This document shows positions 1 through 10,821 of a DNA stretch of 64,000 nt, in pieces; position 1 is the stretch's first letter; every line of letters begins with the position of its first letter. Made by a program: the position numbers and the translations under genes. Origin of the DNA: Achatina immaculata (lineage: Eukaryota > Mollusca > Gastropoda > Stylommatophora > Achatinidae); NCBI GenBank assembly GCA_009760885.1, contig CM019717.1, positions 53,460,530 to 53,524,529 of the forward strand, read 5' to 3'. The notes below the pieces were generated by a model. The model saw only the letters and a program-made list of their open reading frames with translations. It did no database searches and was not told the origin of the DNA.

Positions 1-262
1 TACCTTATGTCTGTCTGTGTGCTGTATATCTCCTTGAAGGAATGTGCTAACCTTTCCTGTAGGTTATGTCTATCTGTGTGTTTGGTGTCTCCTTAAAAAA
101 ACGTACTAACTTGTCTTGTACGTTATGAATGTCTTGCGTGGTGGTTGTCTTCTTGAAGGAATGTGCTAACTTTTCCTGTACGTTATGAATGTCTTGCGTG
201 GTGGTTGTCTTCTTGAAGGAATGTGCCAACTTTTCCTGTACGTTATGCTTGGCGCAACTGCC
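1..262. repeat. 60-bp minisatellite, about 4 copies
   Basis: The sequence repeats with a period of exactly 60 bp, each unit carrying a CTAAC..TTTCCTGTA..TTATG core. The two central units are nearly identical and the outer ones are more diverged. Because 60 is a multiple of 3, the minus strand gives an open frame of 20-residue repeats, which I read as a by-product of the repeat and not as a gene. The array runs off the left edge of the window. Confidence 0.85.
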
Positions 263-879
263 TTCCATGGCCTTTATTTTAAGCACTCAAGAGATTGTAT
301 CAATCTTGTTTTAACAGCCGTTCTTGTTTTTTTTTCTTCGAGGTTCAATAACATTATTTAAAAGACATTCTTCCATACAATTTCAGACTTTATATGAGTT
401 CTTGTGTGTTTTTATTTATTTATTTTTTTGCATTTTACAATCTTGACAAGACTAACATTTTACAATCTTTACCTGGGCAAGTCTGGAGTTTGGAAAGTAT
501 ACGCCACCAGGTGTGATACTGACATTCCTGCTACAGCGAGAAAATATGGGGATAAAACCATCTTTATGTAAATATTTTAATTGCACAGGTAAAAAAAAAA
601 ACAAAAAACATTGGACAAACCAGACGGAACTGAAAAGGTAGAGGCAAATTTCAAATTATCTTGTGACTACAACTGATAGTAGTTGGTACAAGTCAAGACG
701 TTCGCAAATGCTGACGGAGGTTGGAACACGCCCAGTGCAGCGCTCTGCCTTTCTTCTAGTTGAAGCCAGCATCAGATAAACATGCACGCTACTCTGGGGA
801 CTCCATCATTGTTGAAGAACGCCCCTCAATAAGTACGATTTTTTTTCTTTACCTGGGCGCAGGGAGTTGACACTTGTTG
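263..879. other. AT-rich spacer, nothing recognised
   Basis: I see no coding homology, RNA or tandem repeat here apart from short A and T runs. The last part (about 690-879) may belong to the mariner relic that follows, but I cannot align it. Confidence 0.5.
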
Positions 880-1443
880 ACATTTACTGTAGAATGTTGG
901 TTCAATAGGGAAGAGAAAACAGTTCAATGAAAAGTTTAAAAATGGACAGAACGATTTAAAGCAGGAAGAACAAAAGTGTGCTATCAAAAACATTATTACT
1001 GTGTCAGGACACAGAGAAGACAATCTTGGAAGGGTACATAATGGGAGAAAGAAAGAGAGAAAGACCAAGGCGAAGATGGCTGCAAGACATCGTTGATGAT
1101 CTGCAGATAGATATATCAGCGGCAGGGCATCTTGCTTACAACCGAGAGGCCTACAAGAGAGCTGTTTGGGAGGCAAAGTTCCGCAAGGGACAAACAAACG
1201 ACTGACTGACTGTGTCAGGACAATGCACATTCCCAGGCAGTGCCACAACGGTGGCTACAAAAGATGCGATCTGAACGCCTTCGTTAACTCCCTTACAGCT
1301 GCGATCTGGCACTGCGCGATTCTAACGTCTTCTGTCCTATCATAGAAACTACAAGCGATCGAAAGTTCATCTCTGATGATGAGGTTAAGAAAGCAATTCA
1401 GATATATATTAAGGAGCAGGTGAAAAGCTTCTTCTCCACATGA
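880..1443 (+). pseudogene. mariner-like transposase C-terminal relic, split by a LINE
   Basis: Before the LINE insertion one frame reads MDRTI, SRKN and LSKTLLLCQD; after it the frame resumes with QDNAHSQAV, then LPYSCDLALRD, SDDEVKKAIQ and KEQVKSFFS before a TGA stop. This is the order found in mariner-family transposases: the DNA motif holding the second catalytic Asp, the YSPDLAPSD block with the third, then the DDE-V-KEAV-KWL-EQ-KSFF tail. Here the motifs are degraded (SCDLALRD) and stops interrupt the frame, so it is dead. The N-terminal helix-turn-helix half is missing. The open frame at 978-1205 is an accidental fusion of the transposase end to the inserted LINE tail. Confidence 0.75.
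1012..1208 (+). mobile_element. LINE-A 3' fragment with perfect 14-bp TSD
   Basis: A 5'-truncated LINE-A copy of about 197 bp. It codes for the C-terminal tail (LEGYIMGERKRERP, RRRWLQDIVDDL, AGHLAYNREAY, AVWEAKFRKG) and ends in GACT repeats that supply the stop codon. The 14-bp sequence ACTGTGTCAGGACA is present at 998-1011 and again at 1209-1222, giving a perfect target-site duplication. The target is the mariner-like transposase relic, whose frame resumes after the second copy. It belongs to the GACT-tail subfamily. Confidence 0.9.
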
Positions 1444-1611
1444 ATAATAAGCCTAGTGTAACGATTCAAATGCATCTATCAACAGGAGCTGTGGAGAAAT
1501 CGTTTAATCGTTGTGTTCATTTGTTCACAATTACCGGTGCTAAAGTGTATGGTGTCTTTACCTTTTTTAAGTTCTCCCTCATATATCCCTTTGTATGTTT
1601 CCATGGTGCTG

Positions 1612-1835
1612 GTCTAGGAAAATATCGACACAAATATCATATCGTGGGACAGATCTAGGAAAGTATGGACACTAGCACCATATAATGGTACAGATCTAAG
1701 AAAGTATGGACACTAGCACCATATCGTGGGCTAGATCTAGGAAAATATGGACACTAGCACCATATCTCGGGACAGATCTAGGAAAGTACGGACACTAGCG
1801 CCATATCATGGGACAGATCTAGGAAAACGTGAGCA
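1612..1835. repeat. 41-bp minisatellite, about 5 copies
   Basis: Units carry ACAGATCTAGGAAA followed by TATGGACACTAGCACCATAT with a period near 41 bp. More diverged units continue to about 1960. No coding role is apparent. Confidence 0.8.
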
Positions 1836-1960
1836 CGATAAAGATATGCCCCCATATGTGTCTATGACACATGTTAAAGAAAATATGTGCACTAATACGA
1901 TAACTCACTATATGTTTCCCTGATATATTTCGTGAAAAATATGGACACTGACACTACATC

Positions 1961-2949
1961 TTGCTTATACATACAAAACAGGATTTATTTCACGTCCTTG
2001 AACATTTCTCTGAACTCTTTCATTCTAAACAGTGGGAGCAGAATTTCAACGAAATCCACACTTGATCTTAATTTGTTTTCCTACTCAGTAATAAGCTAAT
2101 AAGATTTATTTTATAATTTTGTATTGATTTACCCTTCTCTCTCCCCCCCCCCCCCGCCGAAAAAAGAAACTTAGTGATTTGAAAAAAAGTATTGAAATTT
2201 AATGTGGTTTTCGCTACATCCATTAGCGCTGTCTCAAATGCTGCATTTTTAACTATTGTTACATGAAAAATGTATAAATTATGAAACTGAAATGCTATCC
2301 AGTTCCTGAATTCACGTTATTTTTCGTTAGGATTTTCTATTAAAAATGCATTGAATCTTCTTTTCTCCAGTATGCGGGTTATCATTTTTCGTGATTATTT
2401 TTGCCAGAATTTATTATCTACAACCGAGGCAGCCACAGATAACATTCTAAACCTCAGGCATACATGCCCTCTTGGAAGTGGCCGGGGAAGCCAGGTGAAC
2501 GGGTTATTGCATGCTATTTCTGAAGAGCAGATGAAAAACTTGTTTTTTGTTTTTGTTTTTTACGCTTAATGTTTTTTTTTCAAATGTTCCGGCTCTAATT
2601 ATCCATATGTTAAGTAAACTTCAGCTAGTGGCATGTTTTGAAGTTACGTGTATGTTGGTATCTCGTAGGACTTAACTATCAAAAAGGGGCCTAGCTCTCT
2701 TGCTGGTTATGGGGAACGGCTTCATTACACCCAGGGCCCGCCCATAACGCGTTCAGCCAATGACATCAGGATTTCCTTCAGTGCTTTTAGGGAGATAACT
2801 CCGATGTTGTGTTGGTTGAGTGTTGCCAGTGATCTAGCATTTAGTTGGTATTTGCAACCACTGCCCTTGTCTACATGTAATGCATTGGAACGTGTGTGGT
2901 GGGTAATTGGAGGAAGTTGCTTTGTATTTGTTCGTCGAGGTGTTGAGTG
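1961..2949. other. AT-rich spacer
   Basis: It contains a C-run near 2145 and short T-runs. The segment near 2690-2820 could be the downstream part of the RNase H retroelement that follows on the minus strand, but I cannot support a reading frame there. Confidence 0.4.
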
Positions 2950-3470
2950 ACGGATTTGTATGGGTCTGATTTGTCCATTTTGATGAGGTCCTTGTTTGCT
3001 AGGTTGTCGGCTTTGTTGTTTCTGTCGACAGCGGCATGACCTGGACAGTATGTCTATGCGATGTTTTTCGATGTGTCAGTTTTGTTGTTTCTGTCGACTC
3101 CAGCATGACCTTGAATACTATGTCTATGTAATGTTTTTGATGTGTCAGTTTTGTTGTTTCTGTCAACACCAGCATGACCTGGACAGTGTGTCTCTGTGAT
3201 GTTTTTTGATGTGTCAGTTTTGTTGTTTCTGTCGACTCCGGCATAACATGGACAGTATGTCTATGTCATATTTTTTATGTAGATTGTATTAATTATTTCT
3301 TACCATTCACTTCTAATGGCTTTTTATTTCACTTTCCTGAATAGAGTTTTGGAGTCGGTAATGATGCTAACGTGGTGTGTTTTCTGTGTCACCACCCATT
3401 TTAATGCTTGTGTGACGGCCTCTGTTTCCATGCTCACACTAGGACAAGTACTGATGATGTACTCGACAGT
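2950..3470 (-). pseudogene. RNase H domain relic of a non-LTR retrotransposon
   Basis: Read on the minus strand from about 3430 the frame gives SVSMETEAVTQALKW then VSIITDSKTLFRKV, matching the RNase H1-like fold of LINEs: the helix with the catalytic Glu, and the strand with the catalytic Asp in TDS. Further on, at about 3060-2995, another frame gives TYCPGHAAVDRNNKADNLA, which matches the C-terminal YCPGHAGV-GNE-AD-LA block that carries the last His and Asp. Frameshifts and stops separate the parts, so it is dead. The C-terminal block has been tandemly amplified (next entry). Upstream residues near 3500-3690 may be the preceding linker but are not clear. Confidence 0.7.
3012..3275 (-). repeat. 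69-bp minisatellite derived from RNase H coding sequence
   Basis: Four units begin with TTTGTTGTTTCTGTC at 3012, 3081, 3150 and 3219, a period of exactly 69 bp (23 codons). On the minus strand each unit codes for a version of the YCPGHAxVDRNNK segment of the surrounding RNase H relic, so the array grew out of the retroelement coding region. Confidence 0.8.
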
Positions 3471-3879
3471 CTGACCAATGGGGGTACGTCATCTTCGCCG
3501 TTTGCTCAGACAGACATCGACGTCAGTCTCTCTCACCCATGCGGCAGTTGGTCTCTGGCTTTCAGCTTCGCCGTAGAGTTTCTCCTGTAGAGGGGCTGGG
3601 ATCTGGCCAGGTCTTTTGTCTGAGTGGGTTGTGTAGTTGGTAATTCTGGTGGATATGATGTGGAGTCTGTTGCTCTTTGTCGCAGGCATATAGGTACTGC
3701 TGCTTCATTTTTAAGCTTTTAGTATATATGTGTGTCTCATCCTCCAGTATTCTTATATAAGTCAGTATTTGAGCGTAAGTCAACTTGTACTGTAGTTCTT
3801 CGCTGCGTCATTTTGCTCCATGGGCCAATTACATCCGTCTTCAAGCACGCATTTCTTTCAGGTTTCCGTTCGCAGCGAG
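3276..3879. other. RNase H relic flank and unassigned sequence
   Basis: Up to about 3470 this is the N-proximal part of the RNase H relic. From 3471 to 3879 short open frames exist on both strands, but none shows a family resemblance strong enough to call. Confidence 0.4.
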
Positions 3880-4000
3880 GAAAGGAACTGGTCACCCTAC
3901 CTCACACGCTGATGACCCAGCATAATGAGGTCTCTAACGCTTCACCCCCTACGGCATTTGAAATGCTATGGGACTATCTTTACTTTTTTTTTCCGTTCGT
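3880..4000 (+). mobile_element. SINE 3' domain fragment
   Basis: About 120 bp nearly identical to the 3' part of the SINE at 41345-41625: AGGAAAGGAACTGG, CACCCTACCTCA, CTGATGACCCAGCATAATGA, CCCCTACGGCATTTG and CTATGGGACTA in the same order. The tRNA-like head is missing, so this is a 5'-truncated copy. Confidence 0.75.
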
Positions 4001-4784
4001 AGTTTTTGATCATCCCCAACAAGGCAGCAGAGTTTGAGGTGTAACTTGTTTGGCCCATACCCTCAGATCCTGGGTGACCCTGCCAAGAGCTGCTAGCATA
4101 GCTCTTTGGGTGATGGGGCTCTCTCACAAGCTCTCTCAGCACGACAAAGGTTAAAATTCACGAGACACACGAGAGGAATAGGACACGAGGACATATAGGG
4201 CAATCCAGTAGGGGGAAGATCTGTAGCATTATAGAATGTTTGAGAACCACTGGTACAGATGATGCTCTGTAGTATGATATTAGAGCTCCCGAGCATATAT
4301 TGAGACATTCCAAAAAATGCATATTACTGGAGACTTTCTAGATATGGAAATGAAATGAGTTACACACTGGATTATAAACCTTTTCCACGAGCCATCACAG
4401 AAAGTGTATGAGTACTCCAATCTAAATATGAGCCAGGGATACATAATCTCTTCATGTGCCTCCACGACTCGACCGTTAGAAGACTGTCTGCCACGACTGA
4501 AGTTGTGCTGAATTCTTATCTACATATTATCTGTTTATCAGACGAAACCAGTCCGGTTCCGGTTTTATAAAGTCTGTTTTCTTACCTTCGGGACTGTTTT
4601 CTTGTGTGATTTCTTGAACATTTAAACAGCACAGACTAAACATATAAACATTTCTTCTACTAATCTTTAGTCATTACAGTCACTTTTTTCCGTCGTATTT
4701 CAAAATGAAGTATTAGTTTTGCCTTATTATTCTCCACGCTTCACTATATCCCTCTTTTCTTTATCAGAGTAAGGGCGAGACTGG
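4001..4784. other. Unassigned, with one isolated hAT-like end
   Basis: At 4238-4252 the sequence GTTTGAGAACCACTG matches the terminal inverted repeat typical of hAT-superfamily elements. I could not find a partner terminus upstream. The rest is unassigned. Confidence 0.4.
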
Positions 4785-7085
4785 AAGATAAGTTAGAAGA
4801 GAGAGACACAGAGAGAGAGAGAGAGAGAGAAGAGAAATGGAAAAGAGAGAGAAGGAAGGGTAAGAAGACGAAAAAGAGGAAGACAGAAAGGGGAGAGGGG
4901 CAAGAAGAAGAAGAAGAGAGAAGGGGAGCAAGAAGAAGAAGAGAGAAAAGGGGGAACAAGAAGAAGAAGAAGAGAGAGAGAAGGGAGAAAGAAGAAGAAG
5001 TAGAGAGAAGGGAGAGCAAGAAGAATAAGAGAGAGGGGGAGCAAGAAAAAGAAGAGAGAGGGAGAGCCAGAAGAAGAAGAAGAGAGAGGGGGAGCAAGAA
5101 AAAGATGTAGAGGGAAGGGGAGCAAGAAGAATAAGAGAGAGGGGGAGCAAGAAAAAGAAGAGAGAGAGAGGCAAGAAGAAGAATAAGAGAGAGGGGGAGC
5201 AAGAAGAAGAAGAAGAGAGAGCGGGAGTAAGAAGAAGAAGAAGAGAGAGAGGGGGAGCAAAAAGAAGGATTAGAACGAACGGGAGCAAGAAGAAGATGTA
5301 GAAAGAAGGAGAGCAAGAAGGAGAAGTATAGAGAAGGGGAGCAAGAAGAAGCAGTAAAGAGAAGGGGAGCAAGAAGAAGAAGTAGGGAGAAGAGGGAGCA
5401 AGAAGAAGAAGTAGAGAGAATGGGGGCAAGAAGAAGGATTAGAACGAACGGGAGCAAGAAGAAGATGTAGATAGAAGGATAGCAAGAAGGAGAAGTATAG
5501 AGAAGGGGAGCAAGAAGAAGCAGTAAAGAAAAGGGGGAGCAAGAAGAAGAAGTAGGGAAAAGGGGAGCAAGAAGAAGAAGTAGTAGAGAGAATGGGAGCA
5601 AGAAGAAGAAGTAGAAAGAAGGGGAACAAGAAGAAGATGTAGAAAGAACGGGAGCTAGAAGAAGAAGTAGAGAGAAAGTAAGCAAGAATAAGCAGTAGAG
5701 AGAGAAGGGGAGTAAGCAGAAGAAGAAGAAGAGGGGGAGCAAGAATAAGAAGCATTAGAGAGAGAGAGAGAGAGAAGGGGAGCAAGAAGAAGGAGAAGAG
5801 AGAGAAAGGAAGCAAAAACAAGAAGAGAGAGAAGGGGAGTAACAAGAAGAAGTAGAAAGAGAAGAGGAAGCAAGAAGAAGAAGTAGATAGAAGGGGGAGC
5901 AAGAAGAAGTAGAGAGAAGGAGGAGCAAGAAGACGAAGTAGAGAGAGAAGGGGAAGCAAGAAGACGAAGTAGAGAGGGAAGGAGGAGCAAAAAGAGGAGA
6001 GAGAAGGGGGAGCAAGAAGAAGAAGGAGAAGAAGAAGAAGGAAGGGCGAGCAAGAAGAAGAAGAAGAGAGAGAGGGGGAGCAAGAAGAAGAAGAAGAGAG
6101 AGAAGCGGGAGCAAGAAGAAGCAGAGAGAGAAGGAGTTAGCAATAAGAAGAAATAGAGAGAGAGAAGAGGTAACAAGAAGAAGAAGAAGTAGAGGGAAGG
6201 GGAATAAGAAGAAGAAATAGAGAGAAGGGGAGTAAGAAGAAGAAGTAGAGAGAGAAGAAGTTAGCAATAAGAAGAAGTAGAGAGAGAAGGGGTAAAAAGA
6301 AGAAGAAGAAGAGAATTTTGGGTAGCAAAAAGAAGAAGAATAAGAGAGAAGGGGGCAGCAAGAAGTATAAGAAGAGAGAGGGGGAACAAGAGAAGAGAGA
6401 AGGGGGAGCAAGAAAAGAAGAAGAGAGAGGGGGAGCAAGAAGAATAAGAAGAGAGAGGGGGAACAAGAGAATAGAGAAGGGGGAGCAAGAAGAAGAAGAG
6501 GGAGGGGGAGTAAGAAGAATAAGAAAAGAGAGAGGGAACAAGAGAAGAGAGAAGGGGGAGTAAGAAAAAGACGAGAGAGAGGGGGAGCAAAAGAAGAGAG
6601 AAAGGGGAGCAAGAAGAAGAAGCAGAGAGAGGAAGAGCAAGACAAGAGGAGTAAGAAGAATAAGAAGAAAGAAGGGGGAGGAAGAAGAAGAAAAGAGAGG
6701 AGGAGCAATACAAGGGGAGCAAGAAGAAGAATAGAGAAAGGGGAGCAAGAAGAAGAAGATAGAAAGGGGAGCAAGAAGAAGAAGAAGAGATAAAGGGGAA
6801 GAAGAAAAAGATGAAGAGAGAGGGGAACAGGAAGAAGAAGAGAGAGGAGGATCAAGACAAGGGGAGCAAGAAGAATGAGAAGAAAGAGGGGGAGCAAGAA
6901 GAAGAAGAGAGAAAAGGGGAGCAAGAAGAAGAAGAAGAAGAGAGAAGGATATTAAGGAGAAGAAAAAGAAATAGAAGGAGGGAAGAAAGAGGAGGTGAGT
7001 GGGAAGGATGAAGAGAGAAAGAGAGGGAGAAGAAGAGAGAGAGAGAGGAAGGGAGGGAGGGAAGAAGAGAGAGAGAGAGATAGTC
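4785..7085. repeat. 2.3-kb polypurine tract (GA/GAA-rich)
   Basis: The plus strand is almost entirely A and G for about 2,300 bp. It is built from irregular units of roughly 25-35 bp such as GGGGAGCAAGAAGAAGAAG followed by GAGAGAG. C and T occur mainly as the single C of AGCAAG and occasional T. All the long minus-strand Ser/Leu/Phe/Pro-rich open frames, and the plus-strand Glu/Lys/Gly/Arg frames, are products of this composition and not genes. Confidence 0.95.
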
Positions 7086-7674
7086 TATTGATTGTTCTGG
7101 CTTCCTTTACTTGTGTATATCTATTTCAACGAAACGATTTTTTCTGGATCAACGTTGTGGCAATCTTCAAATGAAATTCAAATACATCCTTCTTGTTTTC
7201 TGGCAAAAACCCTCTCCAGGCGTATATCATTCCAGTTACAGAGCTCGCACACAATTGGATTCTGTCGGCCTGCGCGGAGCCGATAATGCATAATGTTATA
7301 TCATATCTTTCTTTGTATTTTCCTGCCTTCTCCTTTTTTTCAGAATGATCATTTTGGCCTCATGCATAAAATAGATTAAAACCGGGGAGATTCAGTTATT
7401 CAAAATTCTGGACCTCATGATGTTTCATGTCGGCCGTGTTTCTGTGCTAGGGATCACTGGAGGTTTTCTTGAAGTAGATATTATGCTGTTCTAGACCTGA
7501 ACCTGACAAAGTCACGGCAAGTTAAGACTAAAGTTCATATTCAGCGCGTGAAGAGATCGGAGAAATTTAAGTAAATGAAGAGTCACAGAACATCTGTAAT
7601 AAATGAAGAGTCATGGTATTTTTTTTTTAAATGAGGAGACGTGATTATATTTTTTTTAAAAATCACATGCATGT
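7086..7674. other. Spacer, nothing recognised
   Basis: Mixed-composition sequence with A- and T-runs. Short open frames (for example 7092-7286) have no recognisable features. Confidence 0.4.
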
Positions 7675-8025
7675 ATCTGAGAAACACATAAATATATAAA
7701 TATCATGAACATAAAAAAGAACAAATATATCCATACTACAATAGCTTAATATTGAAGAAGGTTGGCTAGTAAGGAAGATTAAAAAGCGACTATTTAAATA
7801 TTTTGGACATATTAAAAGTCATGAGAATTTAGAGAAGACAGTCTTGGAAGGGTAGAAAATAGGAAAAAAAACAGAGGAAGAGCAAGGCGAGGATGGCTAC
7901 AAGTCATCGTTGATGATCTGTGAATGGATGCATCAGCAGCAGGCCATCTTGCTCACAACCGAGAGGCTTACAGGAGAGCTGTCAGGGAGGCAAAGTTCCG
8001 CAAGGGACATGCAAATGACTGACTG
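7675..8025 (+). mobile_element. LINE-A 3' fragment, GACT tail
   Basis: It resembles the LINE-A C-terminus: GAGAAACACATAAAT, then AACAAATATATCCATAC, CTTAATATTGAAGAAGG, AGGATGGCTACAAG and GCAAAGTTCCGCAAGGGAC. The tail begins with AATGACTGACTGAC. Compared with other copies it lacks roughly 45 bp after AAACACATAAAT and carries frameshifts. It directly abuts the TACA microsatellite at 8026. Confidence 0.85.
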
Positions 8026-8088
8026 ACATACATACATACATGCATACAAACATACATACATACATACAAACATACATATATACATATA
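8026..8088. repeat. TACA microsatellite, left part
   Basis: Imperfect CATA/TACA repeats between the LINE-A tail and the left end of the Tc1-like element. A matching tract lies at 19373-19430 just outside the element's right end, so the two probably formed one array before the Tc1 insertion. Confidence 0.85.
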
Positions 8089-9870
8089 CTGTTCAAAAAA
8101 CGAAACGCAACAAATACGATATTGCGATTTAAACTGAAGTTTGATGATCAGACAAAGGCAAATTGCCTGAAACGTTCACTTGGACATCGACTTCACGTGC
8201 TGACCTGAATTGTACTCAGCAGGTGATTCATTAGCACAGAAAAGTGACACTAGTCAAAACAGCATTTTTGACAATAACTCATGACAGGTTCACGAGAATC
8301 CCGTGAAACTTACTGAATAAAAAACTCACTGGCAATGTTATTGAATGCCTATAAAAGATTGATGCTCCTCGAATCAGTTCGTTTGAAAATCCAATGCGCA
8401 AGTATGGCTCATCTCACTACAGAACAACGACCCATCATCACTGGACGTTTACAGACTGGACAGTCACAAAGTGTAGTGGCCAGGCAATTTAATGTGGTTA
8501 GAAGCACTATCTATTAGTCGCTTTTGGAGATGATTTCAGATGCTCAGTTGCAGACCGGCCACGCAGTGGAAGACCCATAGTCACAACTGCCAAAGACCGC
8601 CTCAAACGGCTGCGTCACCTCAGGAATCGATCTGCATCTGCGTCCTCAACAGTCTAGTCAATGACAGCAGCTCGTTGAATTTCAGATCAAACGGTCAGGT
8701 ACCGGCTGCATGACGCTGGTCTTTGGGCTAGAAGACCCTACAGAGGTCCTGTTCTTACGGACCGGTATTGCCAGAACTGACTGCAGTGGGCGAACCGGCA
8801 TCGTCAATGGACCGTTGCGAATGATTGGAGAATTGTTTAGTTTAGTGATGAATCATTCTTTCTGCCCCAGTGACATGACAGACGGAGAAGAGTTTACCAC
8901 TGAGTCCATGAGCGCTAAGCCCAAAACTGCGTGGATGAGGCTCCTCCACATGGTGGTGAAGGTGTACTGGTGTGGAGGACAATCAACTTCATAGGAAGAG
9001 TGACCTTGTGCAAACTGAAGGACGCCTGAATGCCCAACGATACGTCACTGAAATTCTTCGTCCTCACGTCCTTCCACTTCTGGCTGCACTAGGGTCGATT
9101 TTTCAGCAGGATAACAATCGACTTCATGTGACACAACTCACTACTCACAACCCAGTTCTTCGCTGACAACAAAGTCCAGATCACTCCGTAGCCATCCATG
9201 TCATCAGACATGAACCCAATAGAACATTTATTGGATGAATTCAACAGACAAGTCCGCCAGCGAGACGTGGCGCCAGCCAATCTCTGACAATTGTCTCTTG
9301 CACTGCAGGAAGAGTGGGCAGCCATCCCACAACAACAGATCTAACGGCTAATCGGATCCATGTCAAGAAGATATCGTTCTCTGATACAGGCCACCACGAT
9401 GGGCGACCATCCCCAATCCAGAGCGGCACAGGTAGCGGATGGTGAAAGTGCTCCAGTTATAGAGGACCCTGTGAATAAGGAGTTATCCAAATATGAAGGC
9501 GAGGACCAACTGGCGGTAGACTCGGAGAGCGAGGTGGGGTAGTAGGTGGCTCTACTAAAGTGCTTCAGGTGTTCAGTGAAGGGAATACCAGGCGGGTAAG
9601 AGGCGCCTTAAAACCTCACGCTCCCCCTGCCTTGCGGGTAGGACAGGGAGTCCAAAGGCCAGCGGAGAGTCTGTACACAAACCGACAGAAGGCAACGGGA
9701 AACCACTGTTGTAGCTCCCATGAACAATTATGCTTATTCAGAGTAATAGGTTTGTCATGAACGATGTTAATGGATGTTCCTCTGGAACAGCCTCGTCCGG
9801 TAGGGCAGCTCACGAGCCACAGGTGAGGCAAGATCGTCATCAAGCTACTTGTGGCAAAACTAACAAGTTC

Positions 9871-10780
9871 AAAATATCAAAATGGAATGTTATAACTTTA
9901 TTCCAGGCTGGAAAATTAGAAAATGTAAAGAGGGAAATGGAAAGGATGAAGATCAACATATTAGGAATGAGTGAAGTTAGATGGACAGGTGCAGGGAAGA
10001 TAAACTGTGATAAGTATACAATAATATATTCAGGAAGTGAGAAACATGAACGAGGAGTAGGAATAATATTTGACGAAGAACAGCAAGGACAATATTAGGA
10101 TATTTTAACATCTCGGACCTAGTCCTGCTAACCCAACTGAAAGGACGACCAATAAACTTAAATATTATACAAGTGTACGATCCAACATCTGAAAGTTCTG
10201 AAGAAGATGTACAGCTATTTTATAATGACATAGAGACAGCCATAAAACACACAAAATCACATGAAGTTACTATTGTCGTGGGAGATTTTAATGCCAAAGT
10301 CGGTAAAGGAAGAACTTCAGACATCGTTGGCGATTATGGACTGGGGGAGAGGAATGACAGAGGTTGTAAATTAATTCAATGGGCAAGAATACACAGCATG
10401 GTTGTAGGAAACACCTGGTTTAAACAACATCCTCGAAGACTGGCAACATGGAGCAGCCCAGACAGAAAGACTTTTAACCAGATAGACTACATATTAATAA
10501 AAAAAAACGATTCCGCAATGCATTACTGACAACAAAAACCGTGCCAGAAGCTGACTGCAATAGTGACCATGATCCACTCTGTGGAAAAGTTAGAATAAAA
10601 CTAAAGAAAGCATGCAGAAAAGTGAGAAACATCAAACTGAATACAGAACTCCTTGAAAATGACCAAGAATTGCGAGAACAATACAAAGTTATTATAGCAA
10701 ACAGATACAATGCAATAGCAAGGATAAATAGTATAGATGAACAATGGGCAATGTTAAGAGATTTTATCCACCAAAGTTAA
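9871..10780 (+). pseudogene. LINE-C AP endonuclease domain
   Basis: This domain nicks target DNA to prime reverse transcription. The frame from 9871 reads KFKISKWNVITLFQAGKLEN (the start of the EN fold, TWNVRTL in relatives), MKINILGMSEVRWTGAG (catalytic Glu in SEVRW), then, after a frameshift near 10098, VYDPTSES, VVGDFNAKVG (catalytic Asp and Asn), NTWFKQHPRRLATWSSPD, NQIDYILI and DCNSDHDPL (catalytic SDH). All key motifs are visible, though spread over broken frames with a premature stop near 10098. Proteins of this type are often annotated in animal genomes as craniofacial development protein 2-like. Confidence 0.85.
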
Positions 10781-10821
10781 GGAGATAATACCACCAAAAA
10801 AAAGCCTCTAAACATAAATGG

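Noticed and set aside
978..1205. 75-codon frame starting MLSKTLLLCQD
   Set aside because: It is an accidental fusion of a mariner relic with an inserted LINE-A, not a gene.
4001..4252. Complete hAT element ending at 4252
   Set aside because: Only one terminus is visible; no partner end or TSD was found.
4744..6924. Long minus-strand open frames (up to 389 codons), Leu/Ser/Phe-rich, looking like membrane proteins
   Set aside because: They are low-complexity readings of the polypurine tract in several frames at once, without any domain.
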